Positions 49,047 through 58,894 of a DNA stretch of 64,000 nt are shown piece by piece. The notes below the pieces were generated by a model. It saw nothing but the letters and a program-made list of their open reading frames with translations. It was not told where the DNA came from and searched no databases. The position numbers and the translations under genes were made by a program. Within the stretch, counting starts at the first letter, position 1. Every line of letters begins with the position of its first letter. The stretch lies in assembly GCF_014857925.1 (NCBI RefSeq), contig NZ_JACYVZ010000003.1:124001-188000 (forward strand). The letters are read 5' to 3'. This DNA comes from Cysteiniphilum marinum (GTDB lineage Bacteria; Pseudomonadota; Gammaproteobacteria; Francisellales; Francisellaceae).

Positions 49047-50756
49047 ATGAAAAAGTTACCAATAGCATTAATTTTATCCTCTATTCTGAGTTATGGTTAT
49101 TCCTCTGTAAATGTGACATTTACAAATAATACAACAACACCAGCTCATATTGATTACACCAATTGCAGCTATCTATCAGGTGCTAAAGGGGATAGTGTTT
49201 CAGGAGCAGGGAGCAGTGATAACTCAGTGGTTTATAGCTGTGAAGATAATCAGAATTTGCAAATTGCAAAATATGGTGCAAGTGGTCTAACTGATCAGTG
49301 TTATATCAATGTAAATAATGGTGTGGCAACACTAACTAAAAATAAAAATTGTATCACAAGCCAAAACAATCATTTTGCTATTGGCGTGATTAATACAACA
49401 GACTTTAAAGCGTTGGCAAATAATGCAAATGAAGTGATCAAATTATTTGTAGCTCAGAAAGAAAAGGCAAATCCAAGTACATATAGTGATTTGCCTGCTA
49501 ATGTTATTCCTATGAATCAGGAAACTTTAGATTCACGTATAAAAGACCCAGATGCTTATGCTTGGGCATTTCAATATGGATACGACTCAGGTAGATTTCC
49601 ATTGTTTTATGGGGCGCTTTGCATGCAAAATCCAAGTGCCGTAGGGTGCGCTGATGTGAAGAGTACTATTGTCGGTATTCTGGATGATTTGAAAAAAGTC
49701 AGTCAAGATGGTCAATTACCATCGGCGGGACTCTGGGCATATACCATCTCAGGTGTGGGAAAAGACGGCGATAAAGTTCTACCAAGTACCCTTTCTAATT
49801 TACCTGCACTTTTGGGACCTACGGTTGTGGCAGAGTATGGATTTAATGGAGACAGTGATTTTTTTAAACAGTTAATTACCCAGCTTGAAAGCTATAAGTT
49901 AAGCGAGCATACACCAGCGTCAGCAGGAAATGATGCTTTCCTAAATTCAACTGCACCGTATTTTAATGCAGTATTAGGACTGCTTTCTCAGGCGTTTTTA
50001 GTAGGCAAAGGAGAGCTTGGAGCAAATAATACAAATGCTGCATCAGGCTATTTAAGTCAAGCCTCTTTTAATGCTAACTATCGAGCTTGGGTGGATCCAA
50101 AGAATGGTTTTGTCAATGAATATCCTTGTGAAGATGGCAAAACCTGTGCAAGGGTGATATTTTCAGTAGAAAATGCACCGCATGATGCCTCGAAAGATAC
50201 TTGGGCTAATGCTGGGGATAATCCAACGGTATCTGAAGGCATGGCTTATGGGTTATTAATTAGCTATGCTGCAAATGATCAGAAAATGTTTGATAGTTTT
50301 GTGCGTTATATTATGTCTGAGTCAGCAGGGTATGGTTGTGCGCTATACTATGATGATCAATGTCATGTAAAAAGTGATTTAATGATGCCTTGGCTTGTAG
50401 ACGCTACCGGTAAGCCATTTCATTACACATTAGGCGGTGGTTTCTATACCAATGGATCTGCAACCGATGCGGACGTTATTATTGCTTGGGCGTTATCTCT
50501 TGCAAATAAGAAAGTTGCAGCAGGGGATTGGAGTAATACGAGCTTCGCATATAATGGTGATCAAGCAAGTTATGATCAGCTATTTGAGTCACTGAAAAAA
50601 CAAATTGCGCTTTATGATACTTATAACTCAGCTGAGTTCTTTGGGCAAAAACTTGGTTGGTTATATACGCCAGGGAATCAGTGGTCAGATCAGGGGCATG
50701 ATGTGTTCTATAGTGGTTATAACACGCCGCAGGCATTTGAAGCTTTAGGACAATAA
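49047..50756 (+). CDS. Secreted glycoside hydrolase family 8-like protein, apparently circularly permuted
   Basis: A 569-residue protein with a signal peptide (ALILSSILSYGYS) and AAGGAGAT before the ATG. Residues about 20-115 form a Cys-containing N-domain (VNVTFTNNTTTPAHIDY). GH8 motifs are present: TVSEGMAYGLLIS near 392 (Glu acid), GSATDADVIIAWALSLA near 470 (catalytic-centre Asp) and YTPGNQWSD to YNTPQAF near the C-terminus. The motif normally after these, YDxxRxP, appears here as YGYDSGRFPLFYG near residue 175, before SEG, and the usual GH8 C-terminal helix pattern as PYFNAVLGLLSQAFLVGK near 310. The order is therefore permuted. GH8 enzymes cut cellulose, xylan, chitosan or related glucans; the substrate is unknown. 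Confidence 0.82.
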   Translation: MKKLPIALILSSILSYGYSSVNVTFTNNTTTPAHIDYTNCSYLSGAKGDSVSGAGSSDNSVVYSCEDNQNLQIAKYGASGLTDQCYINVNNGVATLTKNKNCITSQNNHFAIGVINTTDFKALANNANEVIKLFVAQKEKANPSTYSDLPANVIPMNQETLDSRIKDPDAYAWAFQYGYDSGRFPLFYGALCMQNPSAVGCADVKSTIVGILDDLKKVSQDGQLPSAGLWAYTISGVGKDGDKVLPSTLSNLPALLGPTVVAEYGFNGDSDFFKQLITQLESYKLSEHTPASAGNDAFLNSTAPYFNAVLGLLSQAFLVGKGELGANNTNAASGYLSQASFNANYRAWVDPKNGFVNEYPCEDGKTCARVIFSVENAPHDASKDTWANAGDNPTVSEGMAYGLLISYAANDQKMFDSFVRYIMSESAGYGCALYYDDQCHVKSDLMMPWLVDATGKPFHYTLGGGFYTNGSATDADVIIAWALSLANKKVAAGDWSNTSFAYNGDQASYDQLFESLKKQIALYDTYNSAEFFGQKLGWLYTPGNQWSDQGHDVFYSGYNTPQAFEALGQ

Positions 50757-50760
50757 CTTC

Positions 50761-51912
50761 TTAGCTATCTCCTGCTAGTATTTTATCTAATGAACGAATT
50801 GCTATGGCAAAAGGGATGACTTGTATTTCATTATCATAATAAGTTTGATCCCCACCATATAACATAATGCATTTTGCCATAGGGTAATCCTTTTGAAAAA
50901 GGTTTAATCCTTTAAAATCTTGTGTTGTGAGCTTAGCTTTGCGCTTAATTTCAATGGCATATAAACCTCTTTCGCCATATAAAACAAAATCAACTTCTTG
51001 TTGCGTGCGTGTTCGCCAATAATAAAACTCATATCCCCAGAAAAAATAATCATTCAATGCTTTAGCTTGTTGAAAAAATAATGTTTCAAAGGCGGCACCT
51101 GAGAGTTCTTCTTCAGAGTCAAGCACTCCTTTGGGGCGAATGGCGCGATACACACCAGTATCAAAATAATAAAACTTTGGCTGTGTAATAACATCACGTT
51201 TGGCACGTCGCGTGAAGATTGGCAGTCGATAAGCAATGAGCAAATCCTCAAGAATATCAAAGAAGTTACGCACACTTTGATGGTTGCTACCAATTTCACG
51301 TGCAATATTGCTATAGTTAATTGTTTCACCTTGCGAAAAGCTCGCTGTTTGTAAAAACTTTGTGAAAAGAGATAAGCTTCTGGTTAATGCCTCTTGCTGA
51401 ACTTCCTCTTTTAAATAAGTCTGCACATAACTTTTAAGAAAGTGCTCTGGTTGATTAACATTATACGTCATGGGAAGTGTCCCATACTGTATCGCAAAAG
51501 CCAAATCAAAATCATTGGAAAGTTCGATAGCAGTTAATGGATGCATATGATAAGTTAATGCGCGCCCTGCTAGAAGATTAACTCCTTTTTTGCGAAGTGC
51601 GCGAGCACTAGAGCCTGTTAATATAAAGCGCTGTCCTTGATGCTCAATAAGGCGATGTACTTCATTAAGTAGGTTTGGAATTTTCTGAACCTCATCGATA
51701 ATAACCCAATCGTTATAAGTTTTAGGAATTTTACGCGATAATGCTTTTGGATCGCCAAGCAGCTCTGTGTAAGTCGCATCATCGAGTAAATCTAAATAAA
51801 TGGCCGAAGGAAATGTGTTTTTTAACCAGTGCGTTTTACCTGTGCCTCGAGGTCCAAATAGGAAGACACTTGCTTTCATCTTGGTATCAATGCTAAGTAA
51901 TCTTTTATACAT
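50761..51912 (-). CDS. AAA+ ATPase with DUF4143 and nuclease-like C-terminal domain
   Basis: A 383-residue cytosolic protein of the common ATP-binding DUF4143 group. Walker A is FGPRGTGKTHWL near residue 18 and Walker B is WVIIDEVQKIP near 68, followed by FILTGSSARALRKKGVNLLAGR. A winged-helix middle (NYSNIAREIGSNHQSVRNFF) precedes a C-terminal PD-(D/E)xK-like pattern: EVDFVLYGERGLYAIEIKRK. The function of the family is unclear; many members resemble mobile or defence-associated ATPases. Palindromes lie 60-110 bases upstream of the start. Confidence 0.93.
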   Translation of the reverse strand: MYKRLLSIDTKMKASVFLFGPRGTGKTHWLKNTFPSAIYLDLLDDATYTELLGDPKALSRKIPKTYNDWVIIDEVQKIPNLLNEVHRLIEHQGQRFILTGSSARALRKKGVNLLAGRALTYHMHPLTAIELSNDFDLAFAIQYGTLPMTYNVNQPEHFLKSYVQTYLKEEVQQEALTRSLSLFTKFLQTASFSQGETINYSNIAREIGSNHQSVRNFFDILEDLLIAYRLPIFTRRAKRDVITQPKFYYFDTGVYRAIRPKGVLDSEEELSGAAFETLFFQQAKALNDYFFWGYEFYYWRTRTQQEVDFVLYGERGLYAIEIKRKAKLTTQDFKGLNLFQKDYPMAKCIMLYGGDQTYYDNEIQVIPFAIAIRSLDKILAGDS

Positions 51913-51970
51913 TATGACGGATCACATTTGATTATAATAGGTGAATAGTATCAGATGAATCATGCAAATT

Positions 51971-52020
51971 GCAAACTGAGTTTGCAGTTTGCATAAAAAA
52001 TTGCAAACTCAGGTTGCAAT
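51971..52020. promoter_or_regulatory. Paired palindromes upstream of the ATPase gene (operator-like)
   Basis: GCAAACTGAGTTTGC (51971-51985) is a perfect 6-3-6 palindrome and is followed by AGTTTGCAT. ATTGCAAACTCAGGTTGCAA (from 52000) has seven-base perfect arms when its last T at 52020 is included. The two share the half-site TTGCAAACT. Placed 59-108 bases before the ATPase start, they could bind a dimeric regulator or form a transcript hairpin. Confidence 0.5.
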
Positions 52021-52119
52021 TTTTGATATCTTACCCTGAGCGAAGTCGAAGGGCCTGTGTGCTCGTAGTATGTAAAATGGCTTTGACTGATGTCTTATGA
52101 GGCAATGAGTCTGTGTTTT

Positions 52120-52176
52120 AATTTCCCCCTCACCCGTGCAGCTTAAGCTGCACGAGCGATCCCGCAAGGGGAGAGG
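52120..52176. repeat. Intergenic palindromic repeat, family Q, copy 2
   Basis: It starts AATTTCCCCCTCACCC and ends GGGGAGAGG, with a perfect 18-base palindrome GTGCAGCTTAAGCTGCAC at 52136-52153. It is the inverted counterpart of the repeat at 8392-8446. Confidence 0.7.
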
Positions 52177-52234
52177 TACTATCTGGTGTAACTTATTTAT
52201 ACATCGTTACCAACGTTTATTCAGCAGGAAGATG

Positions 52235-52714
52235 TTATTTTTTAGATTTAAAACTCATTAAGATCAAAATCACGGCACCAATGCAAATGGCAGAGTCTGC
52301 GATATTAAATGCTGGCCAATGGTAATTGTTGATATGAAAGTCAAGGAAATCAACGACATAACCGTGGATCATACGATCATAAACATTACCCAAGGCGCCA
52401 CCTAAAATAAGTGCTAAAGCGCAAGCAGTGAGGTTTTTATCTTTAGGTAAACGTGATAACCATATTAAGATCACAATAGCGACGATAAGGGCGATGCCAG
52501 AGAGGACAATCACTTGCCATGTGGTATTAGCATTACTTAGAAAGCTAAATGCCGCACCATAATTATGCAATAAGGTTAAGTTGAAAAAGGGCAGGACTTC
52601 AACCGGTTGTCCATAAGTTAAATTTTGTGAGGCAAGGTGTTTTGTGCCAAGGTCAATAATAATGACAATAATACTTAAAATAACCCAACGCAGTTGATTG
52701 TTACGCAAACTCAC
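52235..52714 (-). CDS. lspA: Lipoprotein signal peptidase
   Basis: A 159-residue inner-membrane aspartyl protease that cleaves prolipoproteins. It has four hydrophobic helices. Conserved boxes are [29 protein letters not shown] (first catalytic Asp) and FNIADSAIC (second). GTG 52714 with AAGGAGAG upstream gives the family length; the longer ORF only reads into ileS. It overlaps the end of ileS by 14 bases. A lipoprotein substrate is encoded at 5092. Confidence 0.95.
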   Translation of the reverse strand: MSLRNNQLRWVILSIIVIIIDLGTKHLASQNLTYGQPVEVLPFFNLTLLHNYGAAFSFLSNANTTWQVIVLSGIALIVAIVILIWLSRLPKDKNLTACALALILGGALGNVYDRMIHGYVVDFLDFHINNYHWPAFNIADSAICIGAVILILMSFKSKK

Positions 52715-55508
52715 GTATCTCTCCTTGTTCAGTAGTAATGTTCTCAATACATCTGCCGCAAATATCAGCATACTCGCTATGACTGCCGACATCTTCGCGT
52801 CGATGCCAGCAACGCTCACATTTTTGCGCAGTGGACTTCGCAACAACAATGCTTAAGCCTTTGATACTTGAGTCATGCGCAAACTCAGGCTTTTCAGCTA
52901 ATGGCTTAATATGCGCATCAGAAACGATCAATGCAAAGCGTAGTTCATCTTTAAGCTTAGCTAATTGTGCTAGTAAGGCATCGTTAGTATAAAGCGTGAC
53001 ATTGGCCTCAAGGGATGCGCCTAATACTCCTTCAGCACGCTTGGCTTCAAGTAGTTTGTTGCATTCGGTGCGCACCTCTTGAATCGTTTGCCAAAATGGC
53101 AGATCAAGCTCAGCTGATTGTGGCATTTGTGATAAGCCTTGATACCACTCACAGGTGATAAAAGGTGATTTCTCGCCAGGAATAGCATCATAAATCTCAT
53201 CGGCAGTGAAACATAAAATCGGTGATATCCAGCGTACTAAAGCATGAATGATATGATACATTGCCGTTTGTGCTGACTTGCGTGCCAAACCGTGAGCTTT
53301 TGCTGTGTATTGACGATCTTTAATGACATCAAGATAAAAGCTGCCCATATCAATTGAACAAAAATGATGAATCTGCTGTGCCACAACATGAAAGTTATAC
53401 TCGTCATACGCTTTTATAATTTTCTGTTGTACTTCATCTGCTTTGGCAATTGCCCATTGATCCAGTGCAACTAGTTGGTCAAAGTCGATTAAATCAGTTT
53501 GTGGATTAAAACCCTCAAGATTCGATAATAAAAAGCGTGCGGTATTACGTAAGCGACGATAAGTATCAGCGTTACGCTTGAGAATTTCATCAGATACGGT
53601 CATCTCGGTGCGATAATCAGTTGCAGCGACCCATAATCTTAAGATATCAGCACCTAATGTGTTAACAACATCCTGTGGTGAGACAACGTTACCAAGGGAT
53701 TTAGACATCTTCTTGCCATGCGCATCAACGGTAAACCCGTGGGTTAACACTTGTTTATAAGGCGCTTGATTGCGACGCGCTAAGCTTGTCAGCAATGAGG
53801 TTTGAAACCAACCGCGATGCTGATCAGAACCCTCAAGGTATAAATCAGCAGGAAATTGCAAATCTTCATTATGCTCAAGAACACAAGCATTTGAGCAGCC
53901 TGAGTCAAACCAGACATCAAGTGTGTCGGTAACGCGTTGATAATCTTCGGTTTCAGTAATGAACTGACTATCATCAGCATCAAACCAAGCCTCCACTCCG
54001 CCTTTGTCAATAGCGTTAGCAACTTTTTCAATAATCTCTTGCGTTTGTGGATGTAACTCTTCGGTTTCCTTGTGAATAAATAAAGGGATAGGCACACCCC
54101 AAGTACGTTGACGTGAGATACACCAGTCAGGGCGATCTTGCATCATCGCTTCAATACGGCTTTGTCCCCAGCTTGGCACCCATTTCACTTCTTTGATGGT
54201 TTCTTCAGCGCGTGCACGTAATTTATTTTTTTCCATGCTGATAAACCATTGTGGTGTCGCACGGAAAATAAGTGGTGTTTTGTGACGCCAGCAATGTGGA
54301 TAGCTGTGCTCTAATTTATTTAAATTAAGAAGGGCATTGTTTTGTGTTAACACTTCAATCACATGATCATTGGCTTTAAAGACAAATTCATTAGCAAAAA
54401 GCTCAGTGTTACTGTGATAGCAGCCATTGTTGTTAACAGGGTTGTCAACGGGTAGATCATGCAGTTTACCTAATGCGAAATCCTCAACCCCGTGCGCAGG
54501 TGCAGTATGGACAAGACCAGTTCCGGAATCAACGGTAACATGATCACCATGAAGCACGGGCACGATACGATTATAAAAAGGGTGATGTGCTTTTAAGCCG
54601 GTCAACTGATCACCTGAAACACTAGCAAGGATATGGTATTCTTCAATACCCGCGCGCTTCATAATTGATTCAACTAACTGTGTTGCAACAATAATATGTT
54701 GATCATGATTGAAGTTTACTACGGCATAGCTTATTTCATTATGCACGGCAATCGCCTGATTGGCAGGTAATGTCCATGGCGTTGTCGTCCAAATAACGGC
54801 AGATGTGTTTTCAGGTAAAGTCTCTAAACCAAAGCGCTTCGCCCAGCTATTCGGATCAATGATGGCAAATTTAACATCGATAGCAGGTGAGATTTTATCT
54901 TTGTATTCAACTTCTGCTTCAGCAAGTGCTGAGCCACACTCAGGGCACCAGTGGACTGGTTTGAAGCCTTTGGTTAAGTGACCATTTGCAATGATCTTAC
55001 CTAAAGTTCTCACCATATTGGCTTCGTAGTCAAAGTTCATGGTTAAGTAAGGCTTATCCCAGTCGCCTAAGATACCCAAGCGCTTAAAGTCTGTAATTTG
55101 GCGCTGTACTTGTTTGGCAGCATATTTACGACATTCTTTACGAAAAGCATTGGCACTAATTTTAGCTCCTGCTTTGCCATGCTTCTTCTCTACTTGCAAT
55201 TCAATCGGTAAACCATGGCAATCCCAACCTGGGACATAAGGTGCATCAAAACCTGAGAGTGTTTTTGAGCGGATCACCATATCTTTTAAGATCTTATTGA
55301 CCGCGTGTCCAACGTGAATATCACCATTGGCATAGGGAGGACCATCGTGCAAAATAAACTTGTCTCTACCGGCGAAATGCTCGCGAATCTGTTGATAAGC
55401 TTCATCGCTATACCATTGTTTCAAGCGCATCGGTTCTTTTTGCGCAAGGTTTGCCTTCATTGAAAATGATGTTTTCGGCAAGTTTAATGTGCTTTTATAA
55501 TCTGCCAT
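52701..55508 (-). CDS. ileS: Isoleucyl-tRNA synthetase
   Basis: A 935-residue class I synthetase charging tRNA-Ile. The HIGH-type motif is [16 protein letters not shown] near residue 57 and the KMSKS loop is [13 protein letters not shown] near 600. An editing domain ([33 protein letters not shown]) lies between. The C-terminal zinc finger has [12 protein letters not shown] and CGRCIENI. Length matches the E. coli enzyme. It belongs to the ribF-ileS-lspA cluster, but a family R repeat separates it from ribF. Confidence 0.98.
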   Translation of the reverse strand: MADYKSTLNLPKTSFSMKANLAQKEPMRLKQWYSDEAYQQIREHFAGRDKFILHDGPPYANGDIHVGHAVNKILKDMVIRSKTLSGFDAPYVPGWDCHGLPIELQVEKKHGKAGAKISANAFRKECRKYAAKQVQRQITDFKRLGILGDWDKPYLTMNFDYEANMVRTLGKIIANGHLTKGFKPVHWCPECGSALAEAEVEYKDKISPAIDVKFAIIDPNSWAKRFGLETLPENTSAVIWTTTPWTLPANQAIAVHNEISYAVVNFNHDQHIIVATQLVESIMKRAGIEEYHILASVSGDQLTGLKAHHPFYNRIVPVLHGDHVTVDSGTGLVHTAPAHGVEDFALGKLHDLPVDNPVNNNGCYHSNTELFANEFVFKANDHVIEVLTQNNALLNLNKLEHSYPHCWRHKTPLIFRATPQWFISMEKNKLRARAEETIKEVKWVPSWGQSRIEAMMQDRPDWCISRQRTWGVPIPLFIHKETEELHPQTQEIIEKVANAIDKGGVEAWFDADDSQFITETEDYQRVTDTLDVWFDSGCSNACVLEHNEDLQFPADLYLEGSDQHRGWFQTSLLTSLARRNQAPYKQVLTHGFTVDAHGKKMSKSLGNVVSPQDVVNTLGADILRLWVAATDYRTEMTVSDEILKRNADTYRRLRNTARFLLSNLEGFNPQTDLIDFDQLVALDQWAIAKADEVQQKIIKAYDEYNFHVVAQQIHHFCSIDMGSFYLDVIKDRQYTAKAHGLARKSAQTAMYHIIHALVRWISPILCFTADEIYDAIPGEKSPFITCEWYQGLSQMPQSAELDLPFWQTIQEVRTECNKLLEAKRAEGVLGASLEANVTLYTNDALLAQLAKLKDELRFALIVSDAHIKPLAEKPEFAHDSSIKGLSIVVAKSTAQKCERCWHRREDVGSHSEYADICGRCIENITTEQGEIREFA

Positions 55509-55545
55509 ATTCTACCCTTTAACCCGTTATTTTAAATTGTATTTC

Positions 55546-55661
55546 AACACCCCGCCTTGTAAGTTTTAGCATCCCTCTTGCAAAAAGGGCAATCAAGCAG
55601 AAGCCAATTTTAAATTCCCTTCTTTGCAAGAGGGGTGGCAGCCGCAGGCTGACGGGGTGTT
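55546..55661. repeat. Family R palindromic repeat, inverted copy
   Basis: Outer ends are AACACCCCG and CGGGGTGTT. The right end CAGCCGCAGGCTGACGGGG is the inverse of the left end of the copy at 31396. Inner arms (CCCTCTTGCAAAAAGGG and CTTCTTTGCAAGAGGGG) are imperfect. It lies in the 202-base gap between ribF and ileS. Confidence 0.85.
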
Positions 55662-55710
55662 TTTTAAAGTTACATATTTAATTGTATGTAACTCCGATTT
55701 TCTATTTGTT

Positions 55711-56649
55711 TTATATCTTTTTTGTATGTTTTTCAAGCCACGTAAGTGCTGCTAGTTTATCATTATTAATTTGTGTTTTAAGTGCATCAAAGTTTGCAAA
55801 CTTTTTCTCGCTACGCACAAAATGCAAGAACTCAATCGTAACATACTGCCCATATAAGTCATGTGTGAAATCAAAAATATGTGTCTCTAATAAACGTAAT
55901 CTGCCACCAACTGTTGGGCGAATGCCAATATTAGCAATGCCATGATATGTTTTATCATGAACATGCACGTTCACAACATAAACCCCTGAAACGACAACGG
56001 CGGTTGGCATGGGGATGTTAATGGTTGGAAAACCAATCTTACGTCCATTTTGATCACCATGATGCACGCGACCACTTAGTGAGTAACTATGCCCTAAAAA
56101 ATGCGCTGCATCATTAAATTGACCGCTATTTAGTAGTTGGCGGATGTGGCTGCTGCTAATGCGTGTATCATCTAAAGTATAAGAAGGGAGGCTCTCTACG
56201 CTAAAGCCATATTTTTGCCCTAAGTCTTTAAGTAGCTTAAAATCACCTTGACGCTGATAACCAAAACGAAAGTCATCACCGATAATGACATGTTGAGCAT
56301 TAAGACCATCAACAAGAATCGTTTTAACAAAGGCTTCAGCTGATAGCATTGCAAGCTTTTGATTAAACTGCAGGCAGAGTACTTGATCGATATTGAGTGC
56401 CTTAAATGCTTGGATTTTGTCGCGAAAAGGCGTGATGCGCAAAGGTGCCTTATCTTTTAAAAAAAACTCTTTCGGTTGCGGCTCAAATGTCACCACTGTC
56501 GCTTTAGCATTATTGGCTTTAGCCAGTTGCTGCACATGATTGATAATATACTGATGCCCCAAATGCATGCCATCAAAATTACCAATGGTGACAATGCTTG
56601 GCATTTGCTCTTTATTGTTATGTAAATCTGCAAATCGTAACAGCTGCAT
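55711..56649 (-). CDS. ribF: Bifunctional riboflavin kinase / FAD synthetase
   Basis: A 312-residue enzyme converting riboflavin to FMN and FAD. The FAD synthetase domain has VTIGNFDGMHLGHQYII, VVTFEPQPKEFF, IGDDFRFGYQRQGDF and DDTRISSSHIRQLL. The kinase domain has GRVHHGDQNGRKIGFPTINI, GVYVV and LETHIFDFTHDLYGQYVTIEF. It supplies FAD to SdhA and FMN to the riboswitch. A seven-base inverted repeat (CGCTTTG/CAAAGCG, 56676-56697) sits in its leader. Confidence 0.97.
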   Translation of the reverse strand: MQLLRFADLHNNKEQMPSIVTIGNFDGMHLGHQYIINHVQQLAKANNAKATVVTFEPQPKEFFLKDKAPLRITPFRDKIQAFKALNIDQVLCLQFNQKLAMLSAEAFVKTILVDGLNAQHVIIGDDFRFGYQRQGDFKLLKDLGQKYGFSVESLPSYTLDDTRISSSHIRQLLNSGQFNDAAHFLGHSYSLSGRVHHGDQNGRKIGFPTINIPMPTAVVVSGVYVVNVHVHDKTYHGIANIGIRPTVGGRLRLLETHIFDFTHDLYGQYVTIEFLHFVRSEKKFANFDALKTQINNDKLAALTWLEKHTKKI

Positions 56650-56858
56650 GTTAAATTTGTTTATGCCTAATTAATCGCTTTGATACATGACAAAGCGAGG
56701 TGTTAAAAACTGTCAAGCATTGTATACCACCCGCAAACCATTTTACAGTATTTATTGCTTTGCTTACCGGTTCAATATTTCATTCTTGCTGTCTGGAAGA
56801 GATATGGTAGACTGATCTTAAGTTTACAGATGTTTCTTGGGGAAAAGATAAGTTGATA

Positions 56859-57557
56859 ATGAAAGAGAATAAATTTAAAGTTTTAATAGTGGATGATGAT
56901 GAAATAATTCGTGAAGAATTGCAAGAAATACTGCAAACTGAGAATTATGAGGTTTGCTCTGCGGCCAACCCTGTCGAAGCTGATACTATTTTGGAAACTT
57001 TTCTTGCGGATTTATTAATTGTTGATTTAAATATGCCCGGCTATGAAAATGGGAAATATTATTGTCGTAGAATTTCTGAAAAGCTTTGCATTCCTGTCAT
57101 TATTATTACCGCTTCAGAAGATGAACTTGATGAATTAATTTCTTATGAGCTAGGTGCTTTGCAATTTATGCAAAAACCCTTTAGTACGAGAGTTCTTCTG
57201 GCTAAGATACGTAATATCTTATCAATGAATAAAGTCAAATCAACTGAGAATGAAAAAAATTGGCAACTTGATATGAAGGAATTACAGTTAATTAATCTTG
57301 AACAGAAACTTAAAATTCCACTTAATATAAATGAACTTAAACTGCTGTCATACCTAAATGAGCATATTGGTAGTTCATTATCACAATATGATATTGCAAA
57401 ATACGTTTATGGGCGCGACCTACACCCAGAAGATAGAATTGTTTCAACGTTGATTTCACGCTTTAGACAAAAACTCAAAGACAATAATTGTGCTTACTTA
57501 ATTGGTTTTACAAGAGGGCTTGGCTATAGTTTAAAATATCCAATTCAACTGAAGTAA
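56859..57557 (+). CDS. Response regulator, OmpR/PhoB family (second system)
   Basis: A 232-residue regulator. The receiver domain has the acidic pocket VDDDEIIREE, the phosphoacceptor Asp in LIVDLNMPGYENG and Lys in MQKPFS. The winged-helix domain ends with RFRQKLKDNN and TRGLGYSLKY. ATG 56859 follows GGGGAAAAG; the TTG at 56853 was rejected. Its partner kinase starts seven bases after its stop. Confidence 0.95.
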   Translation: MKENKFKVLIVDDDEIIREELQEILQTENYEVCSAANPVEADTILETFLADLLIVDLNMPGYENGKYYCRRISEKLCIPVIIITASEDELDELISYELGALQFMQKPFSTRVLLAKIRNILSMNKVKSTENEKNWQLDMKELQLINLEQKLKIPLNINELKLLSYLNEHIGSSLSQYDIAKYVYGRDLHPEDRIVSTLISRFRQKLKDNNCAYLIGFTRGLGYSLKYPIQLK

Positions 57558-57564
57558 GAAGATG

Positions 57565-58887
57565 ATGAGCCAAAACTTAAAACGTACTAGGTATAAACTT
57601 AAATTTAACATTGTCTTATTGTGTGGATTTTCTCTAAATCTTATCTTAATGTTTTACTTTTATATTAACAGCTTTCTTGATCATGATAGAAATCAGCGCA
57701 TCATTGCTTCAAGTATGATGAACTTTATTGGTGAGCTTAATCATCTGAATTTTAATCAGCGTGAAAAAAGCTATCTAACCGAAATATTGCCAAGCTCAAG
57801 TAACCAGTGCATGAATGTCAAAGTGTTACCGCTACCAGAATACTCTTCAGATTATATTCATATTGATGTCTCAGGTAATATAAGTGCGCAAAAGATCGAG
57901 AAAGCTTTGGAGAGTATACGCTTCTGGGAAAACAATGTGATATCTGTTTATGCAAAGCCTTTAGGTGCATGGATAGTATTAGAGTTACCAAGAATAAGAT
58001 TTCCTTGGGTTGGCACTTTATTCATTCTTTTACAGCTTTTTGCGATGCTATATGTTGCAATGTATCTTATTAATGGACGTTATTTGCTGCATGCGATGGA
58101 GAAGATGTTTGCTTTAGAAGATAGATATCGACTGAAATTACCCACACTTGAAAAAGGTGTTGTATCACATTCTAGCTTGTACATGTTACGTAAATCAGCA
58201 CGCTATATTGAAGCATTGATTCTGAAGGTTCAAAATTTAAGTGAGACGAAAATGCGTACTATGGCAGCGCTCGCGCATGATATAAGAACACCTTTAACTA
58301 GAATGGAGTTGATGCTATACAAAGTTAAAGATGATGTGCTTAAAGAAAAAGTTTTTACACAAATTGATGATATTAATAGAATTTTGCGTAAAACAATTCA
58401 TTATGCCAATCAAAGGCATTTAAATGCACCAAAAGTGATTGTAGATTTATATGGATTGGTTAGAGAGACTGTTAAATCCTATCAAGAACATAGCATAGAA
58501 AGAGTTTCTTTTATTGATGAGACTGTAAATCAAGAGTATATGATGCTAGGTGCTCCAGAAGAGCTTACAAGCGCATTAACTAATATCATTAATAATGCAC
58601 TAAAGTATGGCAAAAATGTTGTAATTAGTATGAAGTATCTCAGAAAAAATATTCTTATTGAGGTGATGGATGACGGTATTGGTGTGCCAGAAGGTATGCT
58701 TGGTAATATATTTTTGGCGTTTTATCAAGGACAAATCTCAAGTTCTAAAGGAAATGGCTTAGGTTTGGCAGTAACTAAAGAAATCGTTGAAGATCATGAT
58801 GGCAAAGTATATGCCAAAAATAACTCATTAGGAGGTCTTACGGTGACTATGAAATTTAAAATAAAGCAAATAAGAAAAATCAAATAA
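57565..58887 (+). CDS. Sensor histidine kinase (second system)
   Basis: A 440-residue inner-membrane kinase. Helix 1 (FNIVLLCGFSLNLILMFYFY) and helix 2 (WVGTLFILLQLFAMLYVAMY) enclose about 115 periplasmic residues. The His box is ALAHDIRTPLTRMEL near residue 232, the N box TNIINNALKYGKN and the G boxes DDGIGVPEG and GNGLGLAVTKEIV. Either ATG 57562 or 57565 could be the start. It converges with the hydrolase gene, with seven bases between. Confidence 0.94.
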   Translation: MSQNLKRTRYKLKFNIVLLCGFSLNLILMFYFYINSFLDHDRNQRIIASSMMNFIGELNHLNFNQREKSYLTEILPSSSNQCMNVKVLPLPEYSSDYIHIDVSGNISAQKIEKALESIRFWENNVISVYAKPLGAWIVLELPRIRFPWVGTLFILLQLFAMLYVAMYLINGRYLLHAMEKMFALEDRYRLKLPTLEKGVVSHSSLYMLRKSARYIEALILKVQNLSETKMRTMAALAHDIRTPLTRMELMLYKVKDDVLKEKVFTQIDDINRILRKTIHYANQRHLNAPKVIVDLYGLVRETVKSYQEHSIERVSFIDETVNQEYMMLGAPEELTSALTNIINNALKYGKNVVISMKYLRKNILIEVMDDGIGVPEGMLGNIFLAFYQGQISSSKGNGLGLAVTKEIVEDHDGKVYAKNNSLGGLTVTMKFKIKQIRKIK

Positions 58888-58894
58888 AATAAAA

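Larger units (their letters stand above)
51913..52234. other. Intergenic region holding palindromes and repeats
   Basis: From left to right this region has the ATPase leader, two TTGCAAAC palindromes (51971-52020), a single CCCTGAGCGAAGTCGAAGGG element near 52033 and the family Q repeat at 52120-52176. I see no gene in it. Confidence 0.6.
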
